DNA of 64,000 nucleotides from Oryzias latipes. Its lineage: Eukaryota > Chordata > Actinopteri > Beloniformes > Adrianichthyidae. Location: NCBI RefSeq assembly GCF_002234675.1, contig NC_019879.2, forward strand, positions 7,879,325 to 7,943,324, in the 5' to 3' direction. Of this stretch, positions 10,845 to 22,224 are shown in pieces. The notes beneath the pieces were generated by a model. That model saw only the letters and a program-made list of their open reading frames with translations, searched no databases and had not been told where the DNA came from. Position 1 is the stretch's first letter. The number at the start of each line of letters is the position of its first letter. The position numbers and the translations under genes were made by a program.

Positions 10845-13190
10845 GCAGAGCCAAGCTAAGAACCAAGACAACCCAAGTGGACTTTGATATCTTCACCAGA
10901 GTTTTTAATGCTAACATTGCCTTGTTTTCATTTATGTACTGTATATTTGATTTCATGTTTTGTGCAGTGTACAGGTGTCAGATGTCAGAACAATCCATTT
11001 CTTCCAAAAGCAATGAAAGTCTGGGATTTGAACCTTCAAACCACATGCCTTTAACACACTTTTTCATGTCAACCAACTCAGGTCTGACCTGCCTTTTTAT
11101 CCAGCCTTAGATCACACAGCGGACATAGACATATGAACAAAGACTGAGTCTTAGGTGTTTTCCTGGAGTTTCATTTAAGTCCACAGGTGTTATCTCTAAG
11201 GAAAACTGAGCCCCGAATCACACTTCCTGTAATATGAATTAACCATAACAAGTCAAAAAGTCAGCAAATATTCAGTTTTTTTTTTCATTTTGGATTTTTT
11301 ACGCAAAAAAAATAAATGCTTCATAGACGGTATTTGTAAAAATTTGTATTTATTTTTTTTATATAGATTTTACTTTGTACAACTTAAAATCGGGACAGAC
11401 TATATTTCAGAAAGTAAAAAGTGCTTTTTGGCAAAGTCCCCCCAAACCAATGATCAACAGGTTTCAGCTTTTTCTACGTTTGATGGTTGTTGCCCATTAT
11501 TATTATTATTAGTAACTTATTTAGAGGTAGCTATAAATTCTCTTGTTTGTGCCACCTAGATGACTCTTGATGTTTTCAAAAGATAGTTTTTGCGGATTAT
11601 TCTTAAAGACGACATAAAAAAGGATACTGTTTTATTTTTTATCATGACTTCCTTTTTATATTTATTTTTTTGAAATTGACATTAAACCAGCAGTTTTAGA
11701 CTCCAGGACTGGTACAGTCAGATATCTGTGAGCGGTCACCCTGAGGGCAAAGCGGGTAGCTGCTTTTTGGCAACCCCTTGGCAGCATTTAGTTTGTCAAT
11801 GGCAGCAGTTCCATACTTCACATAGAAAAATCATTGTTTATTTTTTTTGGTTTATTTTTATGAGCCTCAAGATATGCTGTACAGCCACACCTGTGGTTGG
11901 AGCTGTAAATAGCACTTGAATACATGCGTTGAGACCTGGAATTTTTATGTGTACATTATAGACGCTGCAACTCCACAGAATCCCACAAAAACATCCATAT
12001 GTTATTGTTTTTCTGTCATGTCTGAGAGAGCAAAAGCAACAATTGTATTACTTATGGAATGATTTTATTGCTATTTATTTACTATTTACCTTAGGAACTT
12101 TTTTTTTTACAAATTAAATTAAAAAAAAATCAATTGATTTAATTTTGTGTGTTGTTGTATTAAAACCAAACGTTCCCCTTTAATGTGCCAACCAGTTAGT
12201 CCCAGAAACATGAGTACGTAGCTGTAAATATTATTTGGAAATACAGTTGGTTTCTTTGATTAGTGGTAACTAAAAGCAAAGAAAAAAAATTCTGGTATTA
12301 AGTAATTCATTCATAAATGGACCGCATTGGATAGAGAATATAGTAGTGTGGCTGGTCGTAACGCCTCCTCAGTGAGCAGTCTGTGCAGAAATGGTCCATC
12401 TTTAATTTAAGGAGGACACAGACTCACAGCACATCAGATGCTCTAGCCTTTTCAAATCGCTGATCTTAGCAGACATTACCTGCGACAACTTGTCCCGGCT
12501 TGAACCTCTAATAAATTCAGTTTGAACTCAGGATTAAACTCTGTCTACCTTTTAACAAAAGTCTTAGATAACAACCAAACAAGCATCAGACTAACAAATA
12601 CAAATAACATTTTATTTTTGTATACAAATAAGGTTGACCTTTTGTTTCTAATGTTTCTGTTGCTATGGTGTTTTTTCTTGTGGCATTGCTCCACTCCAAT
12701 GTGGTAAAGAAAGTAAAGACATGTGACCTCTGCTCACAGTTTAAAGTGGTCTGAATGTAGATCATGTAGTGAAACTCTGCTGTGGTTTTTTTGAAACAGT
12801 CACAGATCACTAGAATGACATGTCGCCATCTCCTGTGACATTCTACGATTTTCTACTTAAACATTTGTCAACATAACAACATTTAGCACGCGCGTGGAAA
12901 TAGAATCGGAGCTTGTAAATGAATGTGGGTGAATGTGTGTCTAAAATTTGAAACTGAACCACCTCTTATTTATAAACCGCACAAGTGATGTAAACCTCTG
13001 AAGGAAAAGGTGTAAAGGCATCCAAACTTTTTTTTTCCCTCAGTCTGCTGTTGTTGCTAAACCGCACAGGTAAACACACACACTCTTTATATCTGGTACA
13101 GATTCTCATCCCAGCCTTCGGGCGCATCTGAAATGTCCATCCAACTGTTTAGTTCAACTTCACATCTTTTGGAGTTTACAGGTTGTTAAA
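10845..13190. other. gpr183 3' UTR and gene-free spacer
   Basis: The first few hundred bases are presumably 3' UTR. Beyond that I see only AT-rich sequence, with no exon and no clear transposon. Confidence 0.4.
11311..11316 (+). terminator. Candidate polyadenylation signal for gpr183
   Basis: The first AATAAA after the stop codon lies about 470 bases downstream, in AT-rich sequence with a following T-rich stretch. Another AATAAA is at 12510-12515. Which is used cannot be decided from sequence. Confidence 0.35.
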
Positions 13191-13199
13191 GAATAATCG

Positions 13200-13640
13200 T
13201 TTATAAAGAGTTTTTTTTTAGTTTTTCATTGTTTGGAGCACATTTGTAAAAAGTTTTTGTTACAGACCCACTCCAAGGAAAATTGTTTTTGGTGTTTTTT
13301 TTAACATGTTATTGTTGCATTTTTGTGATGATGGAGGACATGTATAAAGAAAATTCATCCGATAATTGCATTTCTGAGTCTTTCTTTTTTCAAGGAGTTG
13401 TGAATTAGGAGCAGACAAAAACAAGTCTGTTTAAGAAAGATTGTGACGTAGAAAATATGCTGGGCGGTCCACAAACCCCTTACTCTGAGCTTTAAGCAAA
13501 ATAGAGGGGAAAAGGGGGCGGAGTTTCTCTGCACCAACAGTCCCACCCCAAAGCTCAGAGATGAATTTCTACTTAACTCCTGCAGACTATGTCTTAGGTT
13601 TTTCTATTAAGGATAAAAAGGGGATTGTCATAATTGATAG
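13200..13640. repeat. Dispersed repeat family copy (unnamed, copy 1)
   Basis: This shares blocks with 33190-33950, such as GATGATGGAGGACAT followed by ATAAAGAAAATT and TGCATTTCTGAGT. Related sequence recurs at about 27260-27690 and 47475-48000. The family is a few hundred bases long, has no coding capacity, and carries a CTCAGAG-containing block with a GGGCGGAG-type stretch. Confidence 0.55.
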
Positions 13641-14030
13641 ATCACTGGTGGTGGTTTTAAACTAGATCAAAATATAATCGAAGACCGGGAACTCTCCCTC
13701 TTGTTTTACATTCCATCTTCCACCTCAGCAAAATATAAACACTCCCTCGAGTACAGGTGTCAGCTCAACTCTGCACAAATAGTGTGCGTGACTGAATGAA
13801 ATGCTTTACATGTGTTGGTTTGCATGCAGAAGTATATGCGAGTGAATGGTAGTCGTATTGTGCACATGTTGACCAGTTTGTATGTAAACATGGAGCCAAC
13901 AGGGATGTTTGTAACATTTGAGTATGTGTGACAGGCCCCTCCCCTTTTAGACCAGCATGTACACCTGACAGTAATGATAATAAACTTCCAGAAAACGTGT
14001 TGCTTGTTACTTTATTATTTTATTATTCTA

Positions 14031-14032
14031 CC

Positions 14033-14063
<31 letters not shown>

Positions 14064-14069
14064 ACACAC
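14031..14069. repeat. Poly(C) tract followed by (CA)n
   Basis: Nineteen C residues (14031-14049) run directly into a CA dinucleotide repeat. Confidence 0.95.
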
Positions 14070-14299
14070 TCTCTGGTCGCTATGATAACGTTCAAACATG
14101 GCTTCAACATAAGTGCATGAAAAATCCGACTCCCCACAATGCTGAGTGGTGCGTAGGAAGGCTCCTCGAAGTCGAAGGCTCCTCTTCTGTCTCCTGGCTG
14201 GGCCTTTTCCACTTGGCAAAGAAACTTTCCAAAGACGTTTGTTTTTTATTCATTTTGCTAGTTCCTGTGTTTTATATTAGCGGTATCTGATCACGTGAC

Positions 14300-14490
14300 C
14301 GAGAAGAGCGCCTTGGCCTGCGTCAAGAGAAACATAGACAGATGTAACAGAGAACTGGGCAATTTTTCAAAATAAATAAATAAAACAGAAGTAATGTAAT
14401 TTATTTATTCTTTCTGTGCGGCCCGGTACCAAATGACCCACGGAGCGGTACCAGTCCGCGGTCTGGGAGTTGGGGACCGCTGCGCTACAA
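14300..14490 (-). mobile_element. hAT transposon terminal fragment
   Basis: The stretch 14425-14480 contains GGCCCGGTACCAAATGACCC and GAGTTGGGGACCGCTG. This is the terminal sequence of a large family of fish and vertebrate hAT elements, whose ends read CAG(C)GGTCCCCAACC. It is preceded by AATAAATAAATAAA. Only one end is preserved. Confidence 0.65.
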
Positions 14491-14655
14491 TGTGTTTAAA
14501 ACTCAAAATACAAGTGAATGTGAGCATTTTATGCAATTTCAACACTTTGCCTCTTGATTCTTTTTAATAACAAAGTTATGCTGTTGCTAATAAATGATGA
14601 GTATTACTTAGCATTAATGTGACTTCTGGTGCTGCATGGTGGTTTTGCTGATGGT

Positions 14656-14850
14656 CTAGTCTGGTTGATACGTGGTGAGTTTCAGCTTCATGCAGGCGTT
14701 GAGACTTTCATCCGTTAAATGTGATCGTAGGTTGGTCTGAATGTTCTTTAGATGTGAGAAAGACTGCTCAGATGCAGACGTGCAGCCAAACATTGTCAGT
14801 ACAGCATTACTCACACGCTGCAGTGTGTGGTGTGTGACGGGCAGAGTGTT
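14656..14850 (-). pseudogene. hAT transposase C-terminal remnant
   Basis: On the minus strand an open stretch ends at a TAG (14656-14658) and reads through LTMFGCTSASEQSFSHLKN and then LRSHLTDESLNACMKLKL. This is the conserved dimerisation region at the C-terminus of hAT transposases of the ZBED/SCAND3-like class, where an SEQSFS-type motif is followed by R.HLTDE.L. The catalytic domain is not recognisable upstream and the frame is broken by a stop just beyond 14850, so this is a decayed copy. Confidence 0.8.
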
Positions 14851-15119
14851 CTAAGTTTTGACAATCAGTGCGCCGTGTTACCCCACTACCCCTCCCCCTT
14901 TTCTTGCTCACACATCGACAGGAGCAAATCGCATGAGGTCGCAGGTTTCCGACTGGTACAAACTGTGATATAACAGATCTTAGTAAACCGATAGTGGCAC
15001 AGATTTTTTTTTCTCCAAGCACCGCTACTACTGCGTACCCCCCTGGCATCGCATCACGGCCGAGAAGGACTGGTCTACTGAAAAAAAATATGTAATGTAG
15101 GATTTGTCTGCAAGCCAGA

Positions 15120-15178
15120 TGCGATCATCAAAAGAGCCAGATCTGGCTTGCGAGTCATGGGTTCCCGACCCCTGGTTT
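15120..15178 (-). mobile_element. hAT terminal inverted repeat fragment
   Basis: The words AAAGAGCCAGATCTGGCTTG and CATGGGTTCCCGACCCCTGG match the terminus of fish hAT elements that end CAGGGGTCGGGAACC. It may be the outer end of the element that supplied the transposase remnant at 14656-14850. Confidence 0.6.
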
Positions 15179-17309
15179 AGAGCAATGTTTAGCAAAAGAA
15201 CAGTTTACTCCAGAATTTATTTATTGAAAATGTTGATAAATTGTTGCTGGAAAATGTTGTTCCAATGTTTCACTAACAACTGCATCCCTTTATCTAAAGC
15301 CACAGAGAAGGGAATTATTTACATTGATTAAATACAGTTTCTTCACATTTACTTTCACTAAAACTCTATTATCGTTTTATTTTGTGACACCTTTGCCACC
15401 TTGGTTCATTGGTGCAGCAGAATTGTGGAAAAGCATCGCAAACTTCCTGGTGCTGTGTAAGTGAAACTCGCAAATACGCAAAAAATGCAAATTCATCGCT
15501 GACACTGCACTTATCTGTTTTGTAACTCGTTTTGCCACGCTCACCACATCTCCATCACTAAATACAGCCGCTATACAGTAAGTCCATACAAGCCTCACTG
15601 TTTGGCATTTACTGATCTTTACGATTACATTTTCACTGACTTCATGATGAAGATGAATGCAAATGTGATCCACAAATGCCTTATTAATAATTATTTCATG
15701 GTCTGCCTGACATGACCGTAGAGGACTGCCAATGAGACATCACAAATTCAATCAGTTTCACTTGAAAGTAGCGTATTTTCTGTTTCTGTCTACGTCACAC
15801 GGTGCTACTTGCAATGGCTTAGCAAAGCTGGCAGTGGGCGTTTTTTTCACAACCTTAAGTGTGAAACTTGAACATCTGCAGTTAGGAGCCTCAGTAGATC
15901 GAAGGTGAAGTGGCAACAGAAGACGTTAGAAAGCAGAAAAGTTAAGAAAATCATTACCAATAGATACTGAGTCACTAAAACATCTTTTAGTGTTTTCTCA
16001 AACTAAGATATTTTTATTAAAAAACTTTCTTGATAGGAATATTTTTCTTGCAACACGACAATTTGTTACAACCAAAGGTCTTTTTACTTTCTTAAGATTC
16101 CGTTTTTGAACTGTACATGCTTCAGCTTCCTGAGAGCGCGCTGTACTCGATGGTCATCTCCATACATCTCTACTAAATTTGCCAGTGTTTACACCTTTTT
16201 TCTGCGAAACTCCAATCTCTATCTGTATCCCAAAGCTGAATTGTAGTGCAGGGGGATAAAAAGTCTTGAGCATTTGCAGATCAATGTCAAGTTTTTATCA
16301 TTTTTCCTCTTTACCCAACATCTCCTGTTAGTTTTTCCTGTTATTTGAAACCGTCAAAAAAATAAATATAATTGAGCAGAAACTTGGCTGTATTTTCTCT
16401 CTGTGGTAAAAGGAAACACACAAGATCATGACTTTGCTTCCTTTGTTTTGAAAGTGGAGGGTTAGATGTATCCATAACCCAATGGAATTCAAGCTATATT
16501 AATAACTTTATGTTTTATGGATATGATTGGTCCAGACGGAGCTCACAGCCCCCTTCTGACACGCCGTGTGCTGCTACCCCCCCCCCTCACTGCCCCTGCC
16601 ACCCTGATCAGAGCTGCATGTGACAAATGTGTTTCTACATCTTCTAAACCCAACATTTTTTCTGAAGTAGCTTCCCAATGATGCTCGAGGAGTTAGGGGT
16701 CGATAGATCAAAACCCCTGAGAGGAGTTTAATTTTGTAGATGGTACTAACGGTGGATTTTTTTTTTTTTTAATTCAAGATGGTGGCCTGTTCCCGAGGTC
16801 CAAGGTCAACAAAACTTCAGTTGTAGTTGTAGATTTTACCTGGCAGCATGCGTGTGAAAATCACAAACATTTTTATTCACATAAATTGCAAAATTTGACA
16901 CTTTACCACAAATGGGCCAAAAGCCCTGTGGCCATCCCATAATAACTTCTGAGCCCCATGAGAGATTTTGTATTACGCTGGCTGTGATGTTATCTTTTTT
17001 GGGGGGGGCAAAATTCCAGTTTTTAAGTCAGTGGTGGGGGCAACATTTTCCCGTAGAGGCGCAATAAGGAACAAGAATGGTGAAAACAAAATGGTCAAGG
17101 ACTAAATGTACATTTAGATGAATCAAAACAGCTCTTAAAAAATAAGAAGTATTACAATATCTGGCCAGACGTTATCTTGGTTCCTTCAGAAAGTTCAAAA
17201 AATTCAAAATGCTTTTTGATGTGATATTTGACCAACATCTACAGTTTCTGTGTCACTGTGGCTTCCCTTCAGCTTGGCAGTCCGAACCAAACACTGACAT
17301 TGTTAACAA
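15179..17309. other. Gene-free stretch
   Basis: No exon was recognised. 15975-16115 holds a diverged copy of the CACTGCAAAA-type MITE family (AAAGGTCTTTTTACTTTCTTAA). 16960-17060 contains a G-rich degraded transposon end. The rest is AT-rich unique-looking sequence. Confidence 0.4.
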
Positions 17310-17523
17310 TTAACCCTTGTGCTATCTTAGATGACCCCACCCTTACATTGAGGTGTTCTCCCTACCATGACAAAGGTGGATAAAGGTGAAGAGGATTTCA
17401 TGTAATCCATGGACACCAGTGAAGATCACAAATCATTGAAGAAAAAAGGTTCAGAGCACTGTCTAGTGGGTCTAGATGACCCAACTCCTAATGTTAAAGT
17501 GCCTAGGATAGCACCAAGGTAAA
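17310..17523. mobile_element. piggyBac-type MITE, copy A
   Basis: A non-coding element of about 213 bp with ends TTAACCCTTGTGCTATCTTAG and a diverged GGATAGCACCAAGG-TAA. A nearly identical, inverted copy is at 33340-33552 with both ends intact. TTAA at the borders and CCCT-type termini are the hallmarks of piggyBac superfamily insertions. The right TTAA of this copy is altered because another element begins there. Confidence 0.8.
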
Positions 17524-18201
17524 GGCCTGTTCACACCGGGACGAATTTCGCCCGCGATTTTCGCCGACGTTTAACGCCTCGTGACTAAACAAAGTGCATC
17601 AATGTGAGTGTGCACACCGACGCAAAAAACGCCACGCGTCAAAGCGTCACTTTTTTAAAAACGCCTGGGGTTCGTTTTTTTGGTTTGACGCGCCGCGTCG
17701 AAAACTATACGACCAATGAGAACGTGCACACGTGTCTGGAGCTTCTGAAGATACAGTAAAACACAACTTGGGGGCGCTCAAACACAAAACTGCCTTTCTG
17801 AGCACACATACCAGCGAACAAGATAGACGCCAAGTAGCGTCTACACTGCCGCGAAGAAAATATGACGGACATTCTAAAATATCCCCGAACCAAGCACCAG
17901 TTGGAGCAACTGGTGCTTGAAATATTCATGTTTTTTTTGTATGATTCTGACAAGCGCGTAAATACTTGCTCTCTTCTTCTGAGTGAAAAGTGACTTTAAG
18001 GAGCGTAAAGTTGCGCAGCGCCACCTTGTGTACAGGAGTATTTCTGTTTTACACTAAGCTCCATCTAATGTCAGGGAATGAAATTGCATGTTCGCTCAAC
18101 TCACCGTCAGCGAAAATCGCCTGGGTGTGAACACAAAAAACATGGCGAAAAACGCTGGCGAATAACGCCTGGCGAATATTCGTCCCGGTGTATACGGGCC
18201 T
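17523..18201. mobile_element. Harbinger-like non-autonomous DNA transposon
   Basis: Long imperfect terminal repeats begin AGGCCTGTTCACACCGGGAC (left) and, read inwards from the right end, AGGCCCGTATACACCGGGAC. They are bordered by TAA and TTA, which suits the 3-bp TWA target of PIF/Harbinger elements. The interior is unusually CpG-rich, with many CGCC words, and has a perfect 13-bp inverted repeat with a 3-base loop (17891-17919). A 44-codon open frame starts at 17862 (MTDILKYPRTKHQLEQL...). It may be a relic of an element gene but I cannot assign it. Confidence 0.6.
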
Positions 18202-18860
18202 TTAAGAGGTCAGATTTGATCAATGTTACCATAATGTAAACAAGCAGATGGGCTGCCATGAGACCTCAGTTCACATGGTGTGAACGGCACAGTGGTTGAG
18301 TTGGTTGCTGCACTGCACCTAAACAAAAGGCCTCAAATTTGTAGTGGTTGCAGCAAGAAAACAGTGAAAGTGGAAAATCTGATAGTTAGATACAGCATGA
18401 TGCACAAAAACCACTTTGTTGTACAACCATCTGCATGCAATATTATCGTTCAGGTGATGATAAGAAAGAATTTCAGATTAAATTTCTTGAAAAAGCTGCT
18501 TTGTTTTCCTATACAAAGCCAGAAAATTTTTCTTTTACAGCAATTTGTGATTTTAAGGTTGTTTTTAATCAAGTGTGCCGAGATATTACACTGAAATAGA
18601 GAACAAACAACTAAATGAAAATAAATAATATTAAATGTCTGTATAAAAAATGTAACTTATTACCCTCTAACCCCTTTTCTTTTTTTTTACACTGCCTTAT
18701 TTACAACAAATATTGGCATCAAAAAGTGCCTTTAGTTTTTGTAGATTCTTGCGTGTGTGTGTTCCCCCGCAATCAGCTGGAATCATCAAAATGTGATTCA
18801 TGACCTCAAATAAGGGGTGAGAAAGGTTTGGTTGTTCTGATTCAAAAACAATTTTGTGCT
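18202..18860. other. Gene-free stretch
   Basis: No gene is recognised. The sequence near 18288-18330 superficially resembles a tRNA A box but has no B box or cloverleaf. Confidence 0.4.
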
Positions 18861-18863
18861 TCT

Positions 18864-18990
18864 TCACTGAAAAAACGAAATCTTTAAAAAGTACAAAGAC
18901 TCTCATTTCAAGAAAAATTGTCTTATTTTTTTGTCTTGCAAGAAAACTTTGATCAATAAAGTTTTTCAAAAGCAAAATAATCTTAGACTG
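18864..18990. repeat. Fragment of the CACTGCAAAA-type MITE family
   Basis: It begins TCACTGAAAAAACGAAATC and contains TTTGTCTTGCAAGAAAACT. It matches parts of copies at 5881-6010, 15975-16115, 30850-30925 and 34357-34562. Non-coding and decayed. Confidence 0.5.
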
Positions 18991-18999
18991 AGTCCAAAT

Positions 19000-19445
19000 T
19001 CCCACCCTAATCTCTAATTACTAAAAAACTATATAGTGTAGGACTGTGCAGTGCTCTGGATTTTAAAAGCAATTCAGACAGCATGCTCACTACTTTTTTT
19101 TTTTTTCCAAATGGCGAATATGACGTCACCGAAGTGAAAATCCAATGGATATGAGTGTTTTACAATGATTATTATGAATCCACTGTGTTCTGATGATGAA
19201 AATATTGATGGTTTACAAAAAAAAAAACAACAACATTTAAATACATTTTTTTTTCTGAAATTTTTTCAAATGCAATGCATAATGGTTTATATTTGCCGAC
19301 GCACCCTGGTTTTTCAGAGAGACTACTGGGAAATTTCTAGGAGACTAGAGTTTAGAATTGTAGATTTGAACAGCGCTACAAAATACACACTATATAGTGC
19401 ACTATGTAGTGAGTAGTCAAGGAATTCAGACATACCCTTAGTGTT
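19000..19445. mobile_element. hAT-like non-autonomous element
   Basis: The ends carry complementary blocks: TCCAAATTCCCACCCTAA with AACTATATAGTGTAGG on the left, and CACTATATAGTGCACTATG with GAATTCAGACATACCCTTA on the right. Such ends (ATTC.GA.A..CCCT) together with the TATAGTG motif are seen in fish non-autonomous hAT elements. No transposase is present. Confidence 0.55.
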
Positions 19446-19744
19446 TTTTTGTCTTTAATCACAGACAGTCCACACATGGATCCTGTGGACTGCTAAGTTA
19501 CACAGCACTTCTGGGGAAGGAAAGAAAACTTCCTGGGTTTTATCAAAGTGGGAAAAGATGCTAAATGACTCGTGACCTAATTTGCAAAACTGACACTGTG
19601 CAGGATGATTGTTTTTTTTTTCCTTTGTCCCTCTCTTGACTCTCCTCGTTCATCAGCACCTTTTCAGTTGACTGTTTTGTTTAAGAACTGACGTTTTGTA
19701 TGGAAGCAATTCTGTAGCATTAATAAAAAGCAAAGTCAAAACCA

Positions 19745-20440
19745 GAAATGCTTTTTCATTTTCAAAATGAAGCTGCATTTTTTGACTCAAAAATATAATG
19801 AAAAAGCAATCCACCAAAATGCTTTTTCTTTTCCTTCCTCAACACAGCTTATTCTGTCACTTAATTAAAATTAAAATTAAAATGGTATTTGACATTTCAT
19901 TTTCAAGACGTTCCATGGTAAATGTGTAGCATAATTCATTTAGAAATGTTTAATTTGACATTTAAAATGGATTAATAGAAATGCTTTTTAATTTTCAAAA
20001 TGAAGCTGCATTTTTTGACTCAAAATTAAAAAGAAAAAGCAATACTTCAAAATGCTTTATCATTTCCTTCCTCAACACTGCTTATTCTGTCACTTAATTA
20101 AAATGATAAAGAAAATGGTATTTGACATTTCATTTTAAGGAAGGTCCCTGGTAAATGTGTAGCAAAATTCATTTAGAAATGTCTAATTTGACAATTAAAA
20201 TGGATTAACAGAAATACTTTTTAATTTTCAAAATGAAGCTGCATCAAATGCCTCAAAATTCACATGGAAAAGCAATATTTCAAAATGCTTTTTCATTTTA
20301 TACTTAAAACCGCTTATTCTGTGTCATAATTAAAACGAAAATGCAAAGAGGGGATTGCATTTGCAATTTCAAATCCACCCTGCAAAACTTGGAGCAATAT
20401 TCATTTAGAAAAAGCATTAGCAGAGGGGAGGCGGGGCGAT
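19745..20440 (+). repeat. Three tandem 233-bp units (left arm of the foldback)
   Basis: Units start at 19745, 19978 and 20211, each opening GAAATGCTTTTT(C/A)ATTTTC or a close variant, followed by AAAATGAAGCTGCAT. The two spacings are both 233 bases. Each unit ends near ATTTAGAAATGT..AATTTGACA. The third is most diverged and passes into the GC-rich inner segment. Confidence 0.85.
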
Positions 20441-21259
20441 GACGTCGCTGCTCTCTCCGTGTGTCCGGCAGCTGTCGCTGAGAGACCTGGTATGTCTGTG
20501 TTCGCATTAAGATCACCTAAAACCGGGTCCTGTTCACAAACCGCTGGACCTGGACTGCTCAAACCTGGATTTCTGGATCTTAATGCGAAAAATGCAGCAG
20601 AATGTTCCTTTAGCTCCCTCGTGAATCAGAAGCTGTGAATCGCAACCCAACTTCTTCAGCGTCATCTGACCGCACGGATTTAAAAACATATGATCGAGTA
20701 GAGCAGGCCCTTAATAATAATATTGACAGTAATAAAAGCACATTATGAAGATAGTCTCCTGCAGCTTCGCGCTGAGTGAGTGTTTTTGGTCCAACCAGCA
20801 ACGTTTAGTACGGTGAAATCTGCTATCTGTTGATGGGGCTCCAGCTGTCATCAAACAGCAAATTCAGCGCGAAGCTGCAAATAAATGTGTAAATATGTGG
20901 AAATTACATGAGTCTTTATTTTGTTCTGGACACTACTGGAAACACAAATTCATTTGATGGTTTCTCAGATCGCAGCAGCATTTCCGCCTTCAGCGATCAT
21001 CGGGAGCTTCGCGCTCCGCTCTGCGAAGGCAGCTGGCGGTCCGCAGAAAAAAGCTTGTCCGCGGTGCGTCAGGAGGAGGACCGCAGAAGGCGGACATGCT
21101 GCTATGTAGTCCTGAGAAGCTGTGGAAACCCATCAGAAGTTCACAACCAACTCAAAGCCGTCTTCTCTGCCGCTAACACAGTCTGCTCCTGGTGCGTGTG
21201 TGTGTGTGTCAGCGGCCGGACACACGGAGAAAGCAGTGACGTCATCGCCCCGCCTCCCC

Positions 21260-21945
21260 TCTGCTAATGCTTTTTCTAAATGAATATTGCTCCAAGTTTT
21301 GCAGGGTGGATTTGAAATTGCAAATGCAATCCCCTCTTTGCATTTTCGTTTTAATTATGACACAGAATAAGCGGTTTTAAGTATAAAATGAAAAAGCATT
21401 TTGAAATATTGCTTTTTCATTTGAATTTTGAGGCATTTGATGCAGCTACATTTTGAAAATTAAAAAGCATTTCTGTTAATCCATTTTAATTGTCAAATAA
21501 GACATTTCTAAATGAATTTTGCTACACATTTACCAGGGACCTTTCTTAAAATGAAATGTCAAATACCATTTTCTTTATCATTTTAATTAAGTGACAGAAA
21601 AAGCTGTGTTGAGGAAGGAAATGATAAAGCATTTTGAAGTATTGCTTTTTCTTTTTAATTTTGAGTCAAAAAATGCAGCTTCATTTTGAAAATTAAAAAG
21701 CATTTCTATTAATCCATTTTAAATGTCAAATTAAACATTTCTAAATGAATTATGCTACACATTTACCATGGAACGTTTTGAAAATGAAATGTCAAATACC
21801 ATTTTAATTTTAATTTTAATTAAGTGACAGAATAAGCTGTGTTGAGGAAGGAAATGGAAAAGCATTTTGGTGGATTGCTTTTTCATTTTATTTTTGAGTC
21901 AAAAAATGCAGCTTCATTTTGAAAATGAAAAAGCATTTCTGGTTT
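21260..21945 (-). repeat. Three tandem 233-bp units, inverted (right arm of the foldback)
   Basis: The mirror image of the left arm, with the same three units in the same nested order. Differences are scattered single bases, such as GCTACATTTTG for GCTGCATTTTG-type positions, so the arms still match closely. Confidence 0.85.
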
Positions 21946-22224
21946 TGACTTTGCTTTTTATTAATGCTACAAAATCGCTTCCATAGTTTTGCATGAGAGT
22001 TCAAACAGGTCAAACCCTCTCAGTGATTTTGCATCTGCTGAGCCACTTGAAACAAAACCGATATGTTCTGACATTTAGGGTGGAAGCAGTCAGCCGTAGC
22101 TTCTGTGCTTTATGTGAATGTCAGTTAGCTGTCTGGACCAAACAATACTGAACATTGCAGAAATATGATGTACTTTTCTACGAATGTTCATAAACATTGA
22201 GTTCAATTTGATAACGTTCTTGAA

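Larger units (their letters stand above)
19699..21985. mobile_element. 2.29-kb foldback element with about 777-bp inverted arms
   Basis: Positions 19699-20474 and 21210-21985 are near-identical inverted copies. The outermost bases are TATGGAAGC and GCTTCCATA, and the direct repeat GTTTTG abuts both ends (19693-19698 and 21986-21991), as expected for a transposed unit with a 6-bp target duplication. The outer 700 bases of each arm are AT-rich tandem repeats; the inner parts are GC-rich (GGGGCGATGACGTC). The loop (20475-21209) has no recognisable protein. It contains two perfect hairpins: 20501-20514 with 20576-20589, and 20761-20775 with 20864-20878. No transposase is seen, so it would need one in trans. 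Confidence 0.85.

Noticed and set aside
18288..18350. tRNA-like or tRNA-SINE head
   Set aside because: Only an A-box-like word is present; no B box, no cloverleaf and no SINE tail.
20908..21267. 119-codon frame in the foldback loop and right arm
   Set aside because: It runs from the loop into the inverted arm, has low-complexity RRR and VCVCV runs and no family resemblance.
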